64,000 bases of DNA from Simmondsia chinensis (taxonomy: Eukaryota; Streptophyta; Magnoliopsida; Caryophyllales; Simmondsiaceae): positions 4,738,501-4,802,500 of the forward strand of contig JAGTTD010000022.1 of NCBI GenBank assembly GCA_018398585.1. The letters run 5' to 3'. The notes beneath the pieces were generated by a model. That model did not search any database, was not told the DNA's origin, and worked only from the letters and a program-made list of their open reading frames with translations. The translations under genes and the position numbers were made by a program. Numbering within the stretch: position 1 is the stretch's first letter; each line of letters starts with the position of its first letter. Shown here piece after piece: positions 1 through 10,026 of this stretch.

Positions 1-11
1 TCGCTGAAGAT

Positions 12-443
12 GTGATGGACAAAACGGAGCCTCCCAGGCGCGAGTATCGAAATCCCAGGATACACGCCCTAAGCTTTAACCCGAAGAATGAAAGAGCCAC
101 GAAGACTATAAGGAGCACCTGCAACACAGGCCTAAAGAGACCCCCTGGACTGCTTCTGGAGGTGAGAAGATCGGAAACGGGAAGGGAACAAGCTCCTGCT
201 AGCACGTCGGTCCGGCATGGTCCAGGCCCGTGGTGCGAATACAACGAATTTTCAGGGCATGATACTAAAAACTGTCGAGTACTCCGGGAATGGATGGACG
301 AGTTGGCAAAAACAAGCGACCTCAGAAAATTCATAGACCTGAAGAAACTCAAGATCGGAGCTTCGAAACCCACCCATGGGGAGCCAAACGATACGGCTCC
401 CGCACCTAGGCATGTGATCGCGGCCATCAAACAAAAACTGTAG
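12..443 (+). pseudogene. gag C-terminal part with degenerate zinc knuckle (Tat-type)
   Basis: A 143-codon open stretch ends in a Tat-style nucleocapsid motif around residues 76-90 (WCEYNEFSGHDTKNC). The family form is C-x2-H...GH-x4-C. Here the second ligand is Asn, so metal binding is probably impaired. It is followed by a basic, Lys-rich stretch and a stop. It lies directly upstream of the protease region. The start is only the first Met in the window; the true gag start lies off the left edge. Confidence 0.7.
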
Positions 444-943
444 GACGTAAGTTTCGCCACTACGGGAAGAGGTGGAGGCAAAGTTCGGAAATGTCAGCCC
501 CTAACCTTCTCATAAGAAGGCCTTGAAAATGTCAAAACTCCGCATGAAGATCCCATGGTCAACACCATGGACATTCTTGACTACTCCCTCCAAAGGGTCT
601 TTGTGGATCAAGGAAGCTTGACGAATATCCTTTTCCTTCATTGCTTTGAGCAAATGGGATACCGCTCGAGATGTTGCTCTCCACGATTGGTACCATTGCG
701 GGATTCTCTGATGAGGTGGTTGATCCGTTAGGCACCATAAGGCTCGACATATATTTGGGAGATGAAAAACAAAGGCATGCACTTAATGCTGAATTTTATG
801 TCGTGGCGGCCCGTTGGGTGTTCAATGCTATCCTAGGACACCCGGTGTTAAATTCGTTAGGCGCTGTAGTATCAACTTACCACCTCGCCATGAAGTTCGA
901 AACTAACAAAGGAGATATCATGACAGTGAGAGGCTGACAGCAT
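444..943 (+). pseudogene. retropepsin-like protease region, frameshifted
   Basis: The frame covering about 520-670 holds the aspartic protease active-site region (VFVDQGSLTNILF, matching the family V-x-D-x-G-S-x-x-x-I-L-F). The reading then shifts to the frame of 671-937. That frame has GFSDEVVDPLGTIRL and the flap/C-terminal part AILGHPVLNSLGAVVSTYHL, both typical of Tat proteases. A frameshift near 670 and a stop at 935-937 inactivate it. Confidence 0.75.
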
Positions 944-2330
944 ATGGCCCGCAATTGTTGCCACATCCAAGACGTACCCGAGGTGAGGGAGACGGAAAAC
1001 GGAGAGAAGATGGGTCGAGAGCTGAAGGAAACCGCCAAAGTCGAGATAGGACTGGGAAAATCTGTCCAGGGGGGAACGAAGCCAGGCGCGGATGTAAGGG
1101 ACCAGATCCAAAATGTGCTCCAACAGTACCAGAAAGTCTTCACGTATTCCGCGGACGAGATGCCAATAATGGATAGTCGGATGATCAGCCACCGCCTAAA
1201 CGTGTCACCTGAGCAGAAGCCGATGAAGCAAAAGAAGCGCAACTTTTGTGCTGAACAGAACAAGGTTATAAGCGAGGAAGTACGAAAGCTCCTAAAAGCC
1301 GGCTTCATACGAGAAGTATTGTACCCATATTGGTTAGCAAAAGTGGTCCTAGTGAGGAAGCCGAACGGGAGTTGGCGGATGTGGTGGACTTCACCGACTT
1401 GAACAAAGCCTGCCCAAAGGACTCGTTCCCCCTTTCTAAGATAGACCAGCTGGTCGACTCCATGGTGGGGAACGCGTTGTTCAGTTTCCTGGATGCTTTC
1501 TCCGAATATCACCAGATTGTGATGGGCTCGGAGGATGAAGAAAAGACGTCTTTCATCACCCATGAAGGCACATACTGCATCCAAGTCATGCCATTTTGAT
1601 TGAAGAACGCCAGAGCTGCATACCAACGCCTAGTGAACCACGTATGTTGACAACAGATAGGGAAGAATTTGGAGGTGTACGTCGACGATATGATCATAAA
1701 ACGCAAGAAGGATGCCGATCATGTAAAAGATGTGAGAGAGGCGCCAGAAACGCTTAAGGCTTACGGGATGCGCCTCAATCCAAACAAGTGCACGTTCGTG
1801 GTCCTGGAAGGCAAGTTCTTGGGCTTCATCATGAGCGCGAGAGGGATTGAGACCAACCCTACCAAGATTGAAGCCGTACACTGGATGGAGACTCCGAAGA
1901 CCCCGAGGGACATTCAAAAGCTAATTGGCTGTCTTGCCGCGCTCAACAGGTTCATCAGCTGATTAGCGGACTGTTTATTCCCCTTCTTTAAAGTATTACG
2001 AAGAAGAGAAGTCTTCAACTTGGACGACACTTGTGAGCAAGCCCTCTGAGAACTCAAGGAACACTTGGTCGAGCTTTCGATAATGTCTAAACCCATTTCG
2101 GGAGAGGACTTAATTCTCTACGTTTCGGCATCCGACGACACTGTAAGCGCCATGTTGATATCTGAAAGGGAAGACCTCGAGTTGCCAATCTACTTCGTGA
2201 GAAAGATACTGAGGGACGCCGAAACGCGGTACCCCCACATCGAGAAGCTTGCCTATGCCATCGTCATAGCCGCATGGAAGCTCTGACCTTACTTCTAGGT
2301 GCACCATATTCTGATATGAACCAATCAGTC
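944..2330 (+). pseudogene. reverse transcriptase of the gypsy element, multiple frame breaks
   Basis: RT blocks appear in order in three frames: KLLKAGFIREV...AKVVLVRKPNGSWRM (about 1285-1380), VDFTDLNKACPKDSFPL (about 1382-1435), the palm stretch ending TYCIQVMPF (to 1599), the catalytic box YVDDM (about 1677-1691), and GYGMRLNPNKC-type and LGFIMSARGIE-type thumb/connection motifs (1760-1860). A frameshift near 1380 and stops near 1597 and 1960 break it. Its usual role is cDNA synthesis from the element RNA. This copy cannot make a complete enzyme. Confidence 0.85.
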
Positions 2331-2922
2331 CTTGCAGAAATCCCTCCAATGCCCAGAGTGTTCGGGAAGAATTTTATCCTGCGCAGTCGAACTTTTCGAG
2401 TACGACGTCCGATTCGACTCACGGGCGGCGATTAAGGCACAAGCCCTAGCCGACTTCTTAGCAGAATGCTCGTTCACCGCCACGGCATCACCAAGCTCTG
2501 AACCGCGAGACACCCAAGAGGGATCTTGGAAGCTATATGTGGATGGGTCTTCCAACAACCGAGGGAATGGAGCAGGCATCCTACTTATTTCACCCGAACG
2601 ATAACACTTCCCATACGCCTTGAGGTTCAAGTTCAGGACTAGCAACAATGAGGCCAAATACAAAGCCCTCTTCCACGGACTAAAGATGGCTCGAAAGGCA
2701 GACGCACGCCAGGTGGAGGTACTCAGCGACTCCCAGCTAGTCGTTAAGCAGGTCTAGGGGATTTACGGAGCTAGAAGCATCGTAATGAAGTAATACTTGG
2801 AGGTGGCGAACAAGGAAGTGGAAGCTTTCTCTTTCTTCTGAATCCATCTCATTCCAAGAGCCGAGAACATCAAAGCCGATGAGCTAAGCCGGATCGCCAG
2901 TTCAGGGACGGAGGAGCAAGGA
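2331..2922 (+). pseudogene. RNase H domain of the gypsy element
   Basis: The stretch includes WKLYVDGSSNNRGNGAGILL around 2527-2586, the first catalytic Asp block of retroelement RNase H. After a stop at about 2602 the downstream blocks continue (EALFHGLKMAR-like at about 2660-2700, then a QLVVKQV-like stretch at about 2740). Stops at about 2602, 2757 and 2791 break the frame. Confidence 0.75.
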
Positions 2923-4243
2923 TTGGAGCCCGTCATTCAGATAGAAGAAGTTCGGACATCATGCCAAAGTCTACCTCAGCTTGAGGGGATCACCCAAATC
3001 CAGTCTCTGAATGATTGGCGATATCCCCTCATCAACTTCATAAAGAACGAAACTTTTCCTGAAGACCAGCTAGAGGCGAAACGGATCCAAAGGCGTGCCC
3101 CATGGTTGGTGATAGTGGATGATGCACTCTACAAGAGATCGTTCGTGCATCCCCTTTTGAAGTGCGTCGAAGAAGAAGAAGGGAAGTATGTCTTACGGGA
3201 AATCCATGAAGCATTTGTGGACAGTATCTTGGCCATCGAGCTTTGACCAACAAAGCTCTACGATCAGGTTACTATTGGCCCGCCATGAAGAAGGATGCCT
3301 AGGATCTCGTACAGAAGTGTGAGAAATGCCAGAAGCACGCCCTGATAATCCACGTACCTGCATCATTGTTGCAACCCATACTTAGCCCAATCCCTTTTGC
3401 TCAATGGGGGATGGACATCTCAGGACCATATCCCCGAGCAACCGGGTAACGAAAGTACATCATCGTGGCCATTGATTATTTTAGCAAATGGATAGAAGTC
3501 GAGCCCGTCGCACGAATCACAGACCAAGCCGTCCAATGCTTCCTTTGGAAGGGGATCATTACGCGGTACGAAATCCCGCAATTCTTAGTTGCAGACAACG
3601 ACACCCAGTTCAGCTCACAAAGGTTCCGCGACCATTGCAAGAGTTTGGGAATCAAGATACGCTACGCCTCCGTAGCACATCCACAAAGTAACGGACAGGC
3701 GAAGTCCCTGAACAGATACATACTAATAGGTCTAAAGCAGCGCTTAGATGAAGCAAAGGGAAATTGGACAGAAGCGTTACCTAACATACTATGGGCCTAC
3801 CGGGCGACGATGAGGAACGCCACTAGGGAAATCCCGTACAACTTGGTATACGGCATTGAGGCAGTACTACCAGTGGAGATGGAGAGCCTAGTCTCCGGGT
3901 TCAAAACTATGACTGGGAGCGCAATGAAGAAGCACTGAGGCAGTCGTTGGACGAGGTACAGCAGACCCGTGAGAGCGCGCTGGTCAGGATGATAACTCAG
4001 AAGCAGAAAATGGCAAAGTACTTCAACTCCGAAGCAAAAGAAAGAACCTTCCAAGATGGAGAGTTGGTCTTAAGACGAACAGAGTCGATCGGACAACGCC
4101 ATGGAAATCTATTCGCTAATTGGGAAGCACCTTACCAAGTCTCTCGGGAAACCAGAGAAGGAGCGTATCGCCTGCGACAACTAGACAGGACTCTGCTCCC
4201 TTGCACGTGGAACATTTTGAACTTAAGGAAGCACTTTGTGTAA
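2923..4243 (+). pseudogene. integrase of the gypsy element, catalytic Glu replaced
   Basis: The zinc-binding part is recognisable at about 3230-3345 (...KCEKCQKHA). The core follows, with AIDYFSKWIE (first Asp, about 3470) and VADNDTQFSS (second Asp, about 3590). The third acidic site reads HPQSNGQAKSLNRY where the family has G-Q-V/A-E, so Lys stands in place of the catalytic Glu. Stops interrupt it at about 3244, 3300, 3447 and 3936. The C-terminal part, without a recognisable chromodomain, runs to 4243. Together these make strand transfer impossible. Confidence 0.85.
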
Positions 4244-4690
4244 GTAAAAAAACTTGACCAAAGTAAATGAAAAAGTACCCCATCTTTTGAGAAGAACGTT
4301 TTCCATAAAGAATACATCATCAAAAAAAAAAAAGAGGCGCATGAAAAGATGACCAAAAAATCGGACGCAACAGTAACAAAACACAAGTATAAAGTATATG
4401 TACATAAGTGATCAAATCAACGATCATCGAAAGACAAAAACAAATGTAAACGTTTATGCCATAGGATCTTCCAAAACCTTCGGCATGGTCGCTTAAGCCG
4501 TGAGGGTCGGCCACAACAAGCTCACCTCGTTGGTCTCGCCCACAGCCCACTAAAACTGTAGGCGCTCAAACCGTAAGTTCTTCAAAAAGGGGTTTTTGCG
4601 CTTAAGTCGTGAGGGCAGTCCGCATTGGGCAATCAAACCCACCGGTCTTGCCCACAATTCTTAAAGCCCGTGGATCTGTCCACGGCAACA
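4244..4690. other. retrotransposon 3' untranslated spacer
   Basis: This follows the integrase stop and precedes the tandem arrays. It is A-rich at 4320-4450. From about 4480 it becomes a divergent start of the repeat-like sequence (gccgtgagggtcgg and gtcgtgagggcagtcc motifs). No coding signal is seen. Confidence 0.5.
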
Positions 4691-5400
4691 GATCGTAAGT
4701 CCGTCTCTGGCAGGCTAAAGTCCGGTTGGCTTCGTACACGGCAAACAACCCATAAGTCCAAAAGGATTCTGAACCCCGGCAGGAATAAAGCCCATGGCAA
4801 ACAGACCGTAAGTCCGTTTGTGGCAGGCTAAAGTATGGTTGGCTCTGTACACCGGCCAACAACCCGTAAGTTCGGAAGGATTTCGAACCCCGGCAGGAAG
4901 AAAGCCCCTTGGTCTATCCGCAGCAAAATATGTGCTCTTCCGAAAGCAGGCGTACCAGAATTAGCTCGGATCGAAATAGCTCGGTTACTCTACGCCCCCT
5001 TCCGAAGTGGGTCAAACTATACTCAAAGCACGTGGATCTATCCGTGGCACATTAATCCATGAGGGTAGTCCACATCGAGCGTGTGCACCTTCCCGGTCTT
5101 GCCCATGACCCTTAAAGCTCGAGGACCAGTCTTCGGCAAACAGATCGTAAGTCCATCTGTGGCAAGCTAAATTCTAGTTGGCTTTGTACACCGGCAAGCA
5201 AGCCTTAAGTCTGAAAGGATTCCGAACCCCGCCAGGAAGAAAGCCCATGGGTCTGCCCGTGGCAAACAGACCGTAAGTCCGTCTGTAGCAGGCTAAAGTC
5301 CAGTTGGCTCTGTACACAGGCAAATAACCTGTAAGTCCAAAAGGATTCTGAATTCCGACAAGAAGAAAGCCTATGGGCCCGCCCGTGGCAAACAAACCGT
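4691..5400. repeat. tandem array of about 126-bp units in the gypsy 3' region
   Basis: Related units start at about 4694, 4807, 5146, 5272 and 5398. They contain cgtaagtccgtctgtggcag, then gttggctctgtacac, then ccccggcaggaagaaagccc. Spacing is 113 to 126 bp, with a longer diverged stretch at 4930-5145. Tandem repeats between pol and the 3' LTR are known in Tat elements and can seed satellite DNA. Confidence 0.8.
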
Positions 5401-5728
5401 AAGCCCATGGCATCATCCGCTGCAGGATACAAACCCGTGGATCCATCCGCGGCGAACAAAAACTGTAAGCCCGTGGCATCATCCATGGCAGGATACAAAC
5501 CCATAGATCTGTCCGTGGTGAGCAAAAACCGTAAGCCCATGGCATCATCCGCGGTAGGATACAAACCCGTAGATCTGTCCGTGGCAAACGAAAATCGTAA
5601 GCCCCTGGCATCATCCGAGGTGGGATATAAACCCGTGGACCCGTCCACGGTAATCGAAAACTGTAAGCCCGTGGCGTCATCCACGGCATGATATAAGCTC
5701 GCGGGTCTGGCCACGGCAAGCTAACTCG
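5399..5728. repeat. 66-bp tandem repeat, about five units
   Basis: The motif gtaagccc recurs at 5399, 5465, 5531, 5597 and 5663, exactly 66 bp apart. Each unit contains ggcatcatccgc...ggatacaaacccgt. Because 66 is a multiple of three, one plus-strand frame stays open through the array as a 22-residue repeat with GYKPVD in every unit. This openness is most likely a by-product of the period. Confidence 0.9.
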
Positions 5729-5928
5729 ATTTTTACAGGTATCATACCAGTACTCACAAAAGGGAGCCTGCTCGAAGCGGAGAAAACATGTAAGCCGTAA
5801 GTCCACCCAAGGTAGGCAAGAAGTTTACGCATGAAGTTATACGCCCCCTTGGGACAAGAAAAGTATATCAACACAAAACGAAGGTCCTCACGCGGCGGCG
5901 CAAGACGAAGGCCCGCACACCATAACAC

Positions 5929-6135
5929 AAGGCGAGGACCACACACGCCAACGCAAGCCAAGGAACGCAAGACGAAGGCCCACAACCCACAACACAAGGC
6001 GAGGACCACACAAACTAATGCAAGCCAAGGAAAACAAGGAGAAGGACCACACACCACAACATAAGGCGAGGACCATACACACCAACGCAAGCCAAGGAAT
6101 ACAAGGCGAAGGACCACACATCGCAACGCAAGCCG
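5929..6135. repeat. 67-bp tandem repeat in the gypsy 3' region
   Basis: The motif aaggcgaggacc starts at 5929, 5996 and 6063, exactly 67 bp apart. Each copy is followed by caacgcaagccaagga. Half-unit echoes (aaggcgaaggacc at 6103) and looser copies extend from about 5880 to 6310. Confidence 0.8.
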
Positions 6136-6779
6136 AACAGCCACGCGCACTGATGCAAACCAAAGGCCCGCACGCTGCAACGCAATCAAAGGCGAAGACC
6201 AGCATGCCGAAATGCAAACCGAAAGGCCACGTACCCCAACAAGACCCGAAGGTCCGCGCACCCATAGGGCCCGAAGACCCACACGCCATAACCCGACTCG
6301 AGGACTTCGCACAATGACGCAAGCCCGAAGCCCGTGAGAAGTAGTATGAGCTGCAAGCACATGAGAGAAAAGGCAAGATGCCAATCCACAAGCTTTCTCA
6401 AAATTTTGGCAAGTTCCCCTACTTAGTCAAAAAAATATATGTAACACCAAAAACAAAACAAACGGATAGGCGTTGCATTGATACACAACAAATTACCTCC
6501 CGATATGAACCGTTTCTTCCACAAACAAAATACATTCGGAATCAAGGACGGGACTATCAAAAAAAAAAAGTACAAAATGAGACCGTCAGCGGAAGACTTA
6601 AAACCAGCCTATCCTTCACCTCCGACGAAACAAAAAGGAGGGACCAAAAAGACGAAACAGAAACTAGTCCTACTAAAGAGGAGTCGGAGGAGTGGCCTTC
6701 GAGGTGTTCGACGAAGAGGTTGCACCGAGCCTCCCTCCTTTCTCATCCTCGACCACAGAGCAGCAAACCTACTCAAGGA

Positions 6780-7992
6780 AGGGGAGCCCCAGATTCGGCT
6801 CCAAGGATTTCACCTACGGTTAACTCCTATGTTAAAGCTCTTCCAGTACTGGGTAGCGCCATAATCCAAAAACTCGGGACTCTTCTTGAACTTGACGACA
6901 GCTTGAGTAACTTGCTCCGAACCTCGGGAAAGGATGGCATCCTATTCAAATACATGGAGCTCTAACTGCCGGAAACGAGCATCCTGACCTGCGATGTACG
7001 CTTGCATTGATGAGTTAGCAACATAAAGCTCCCTAACTTCCTATTCTTTCCGCCTCCAACTTGAAAGAGCGAACACTGACCACGCGAAGAACTGGCAGAA
7101 AACAAAACAAACCAAAGATACAACTTAGGAAAAGACATGGAAACAAACAAAGATGATACGAAAGGCGACGGATGTACAATAACATACATGAGAAAAAAAG
7201 ATGGGCGAGTTCTCGGGAGACATCTCAGATAGGCGTGCCGTATCAGCAGGCTTGAGGAACTGTGCACACATTCCCAACAAGCCTCTGCATCGCTCGAAAA
7301 GGCGGAGCCACTTGAATTCGTAGAAGGAACAGCTCCCACGAAGTCCGCAGTATAAAGTCCGAAGCCACCCGCATTACCAGACGGGTTCGAAAACGCTGCT
7401 GTTTTTGCCCTTGAATCACAAGGAGATGATGATCCTTCTGGGTCGTGAAAGGCGCTAAGAATCCCTTTCAATATCCAGCCCAGAAGTGGGGCGCCTGACC
7501 TCGGGACAATACACTCCAAAATCCCCAAGACGAGAAGGCATGAGGTCCATCGTATTTGAACCCCATGAGCCCCCGATTGCAGGGGTAGCCGAGATCCCTC
7601 CGACTGCACCCGGAGCTGAAAACTCCGCCACAACTGTCGAAATTCCCATCGGGACGACCGACTCCGATGCCGCTTCCCCTTGCTCATTTCGCTAACGTTT
7701 GGTGGCCCGCGAAGAAGAAGAATCGATGGGAGGACTCAGGGCAGGAGCCACCGACACCTGAAGCTCTCGAGAAAGCTCCCTTCGCCTGACGGTCAGCGAA
7801 GCAATCACGAGTGGCATTGTAGTGGGACCCCACTCCACGGAAGGATCTGAGGGAGGAAACATGCCGGTGACATCGACCCTCGCTAGCTCATCAACCGAAA
7901 GAAACGCAATAAAAAGAGGAGGAAAGGTTAGTATGATACAACAAACCAAAAACGACAAAAGCATTTACAACATGCGCACTGTTAAAACAAAA

Positions 7993-8035
<43 letters not shown>

Positions 8036-8040
8036 AATAA

Positions 8041-8073
<33 letters not shown>

Positions 8074-9268
8074 AAGTAGTAGTAGTAGTAGTAGTAATAA
8101 TAATAATAACAACAAACACAAAACGGAGATGCCAAACAATAACGGTAACAACAAACAAACAAGCGAGGCAAAAAGAGGGACAGGGTGTGAGAACGGGCAA
8201 CCAATTACCTGAAAAAGGCTTTTGGGAAAGCCCGGCCTCAACAAGCACGATTTCCTGCTCGAGTAGCTCCTTACGAGCTACAAATCTCTCGCCCACGGAG
8301 TCCTTGTCAAAATAGCGAATGATCCGCTTTTCATGGGAAGTCAGGACTTTCCCTTTCACTGGAAATGGGAGTTGCAGTGAACCCCATGTCGTTAAGAACG
8401 ACGGGGCTGAGGGAGGTTTGACCCAAACAAACTTATTCTCCCAATTCTTCACGTTGGTAGGGTTGCACGTCACAAAAGCAAACCTTCCCCCACTCTCAAA
8501 GCCAACCATATGCCTAAAATACCTAATTTTAAAGAGAATATCAAAAACCCACGAACAGGGGGTAAAACTGTTTACATAACACGCCAATAAAAAACCATAC
8601 ACATTCCTAAACCCATTGGGGGTAACTTGTCCCGGGCACATGTTACAACAAAGGAGCAATTCCTCCACTAAACGAACGCCTGCCTCCAAAGAATCTACGG
8701 GAATACAAAAACTACCCTCTAGTGGAGGGAACAACAGACAATCGTCCAGCCGAGGGCCCCACACCTCGTAGTCCTCCGGAAAATAATACTTAGAGCGAAT
8801 CATAGAGGTATCGGTCGCGCCTAAAGTACTTGACACAAAAGTCCCTAAAGGACGAATCCAAGAAATCTCCAGAAACCAAAACTCTAAGGTTGAGCTTTCA
8901 TCCGGGGAACGCCGATTTAGCGGCTCCACGGCTATAGCCTCAATCTCGGGAAACGAGCTGCCCTCGCTCTGAACCTTCGAAGGAGAAGCCTTTGCAAAAC
9001 TCCGCGTGTGTTCCATCAAGACAGGAGAAAACTGTAACAAGACAAACAAAAATAAAATACTTATAAAAGATTTAGAAGACTTACTTGAATATGAAAGACC
9101 GGGGTAGGTGGCAGTAAGGGTAGACGCGGCCACCGCGGAGGAGTACCCAGCCTCCGAGGACTCCTCATTGCCCTCGGCTACTGCGGCGCCCTCAATCCAA
9201 AAGAAGACCCTGTTTGACGTCTCTTCAAGAAAAAGAATAGGGTGGCGAGTCCACCTTGGCCCAAACAA
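6780..9268 (-). pseudogene. antisense ORF (aORF) of the Tat element, spliced-looking, PF04195-like
   Basis: The minus-strand reading from about 9268 to 8209 encodes a protein with a conserved central part (YEVWGPRLDDCLLFPP, LCCNMCPGQVTPNGFRN, WENKFVWVKPP). It resembles the plant 'putative gypsy type transposon' family (PF04195). At 8209/8208 there is a good donor (TTTCAG|GTAATT). Beyond it the frame only translates a trinucleotide repeat, so 7990-8208 is best read as intron. A CTAAC branch site and a pyrimidine tract precede a further exon-like stretch at about 7900-7694. A C-terminal piece with FKKSPEFLDYGATQYWKSF lies at about 6800-6900. An in-frame stop at about 6931 and frame changes suggest decay. 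The function of such aORFs is unknown. It lies opposite to gag-pol, between integrase and the 3' LTR. Confidence 0.6.
7989..8110. repeat. compound trinucleotide microsatellite (AAT)n/(AGT)n
   Basis: There is a run of aat units, then about 60 bp of agt/tag units, then aat again. It sits inside the proposed intron of the aORF. The Thr- and Ile-rich tail of the minus-strand open frame is just its translation. Confidence 0.95.
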
Positions 9269-9668
9269 CCCGAGTTCCGGACGAACAAGACTAAAAAAAC
9301 TTCGCCACTGAACACACTTCTGCGAAATACGAAAAACAAGAACCCAAAGAACTCACCTGAAACGTGCTCAAAGGAGGAAAAAGCCGTGCCAAAAAATACA
9401 CATAACACAGAAAAAAGACACACATTCATCGGGTGCCCAACTTAACAAAAAATAACAAAAAAAAAACGAAAATCAAACAAAATCAAACATCCATAAGCAC
9501 ACCTCCAAAAAGAGACCCTAGGGCAAAAGCCAATTTTGCCCAAAGAATGGGCCCATCTCGCCCTCAAAAGCTTCAAACAAGAAAGAACGTATCTTATTGG
9601 CCAAAACCCGTACTTAAAACCTGCCAAAACGACTAAAAAGGGACAAAAATGTCAAAAAAAGGGGGAAA

Positions 9669-9698
<30 letters not shown>
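9669..9698. repeat. poly-G run of 30 nt inside a long purine tract
   Basis: Thirty consecutive G on the plus strand are flanked by aaaaaaagggggaaa and ggaaggaagaagagaagagaaggg. The whole of 9654-9725 is purine on this strand. It could have begun as the element's polypurine tract, but its distance from the LTR start is not known. Confidence 0.9.
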
Positions 9699-9699
<1 letters not shown>

Positions 9700-10026
9700 A
9701 GGAAGAAGAGAAGAGAAGGGAGCAAAAATAAGCATTTTAACTTTAAAATTTAAAAGGTAAAAAAAATAAGTGTTACAACACAACGAGACAGGATCTGAAC
9801 GTTTTATTTCTCTCAAAAACCGACACACATGAACATAGCAAACAAAAACCAAGTATAAACAAAGACAAATGAAACAAAAAAAAGTAAAATACAAATCGAG
9901 CAAATCGGTCCAAGAAGTATCTTGGACCACACAAAAAAAAATTTAAATTAATAAATAATAAAAAATATAATGAAATAAATATATAATAAGAAACGCCCCA
10001 AAAACATAAAATTCATTAAAGATCGT

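Noticed and set aside
5174..5806. A 210-codon minus-strand repeat-containing frame
   Set aside because: It follows from the tandem arrays having periods that are near multiples of three. Composition and context argue against a gene.
5929..6135. CRISPR-like array
   Set aside because: The repeats are contiguous 67-bp tandem units with no unique spacers, in a plant retrotransposon.
6378..6965. A 195-codon plus-strand open frame
   Set aside because: Its 3' part is the reverse strand of a recognisable aORF C-terminal segment. No known domain is seen in the plus reading.
7982..8208. Thr/Ile/Leu-rich C-terminus of the minus-strand open frame
   Set aside because: It is only the translation of the AAT/AGT microsatellite downstream of a good splice donor. 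It is better read as intron.
9032..9084. A 53-bp intron in the aORF (GTAAGT...TTACAG)
   Set aside because: The motifs are attractive, but removal shifts the frame of the conserved part and the length is below usual plant introns. It is left unassigned.
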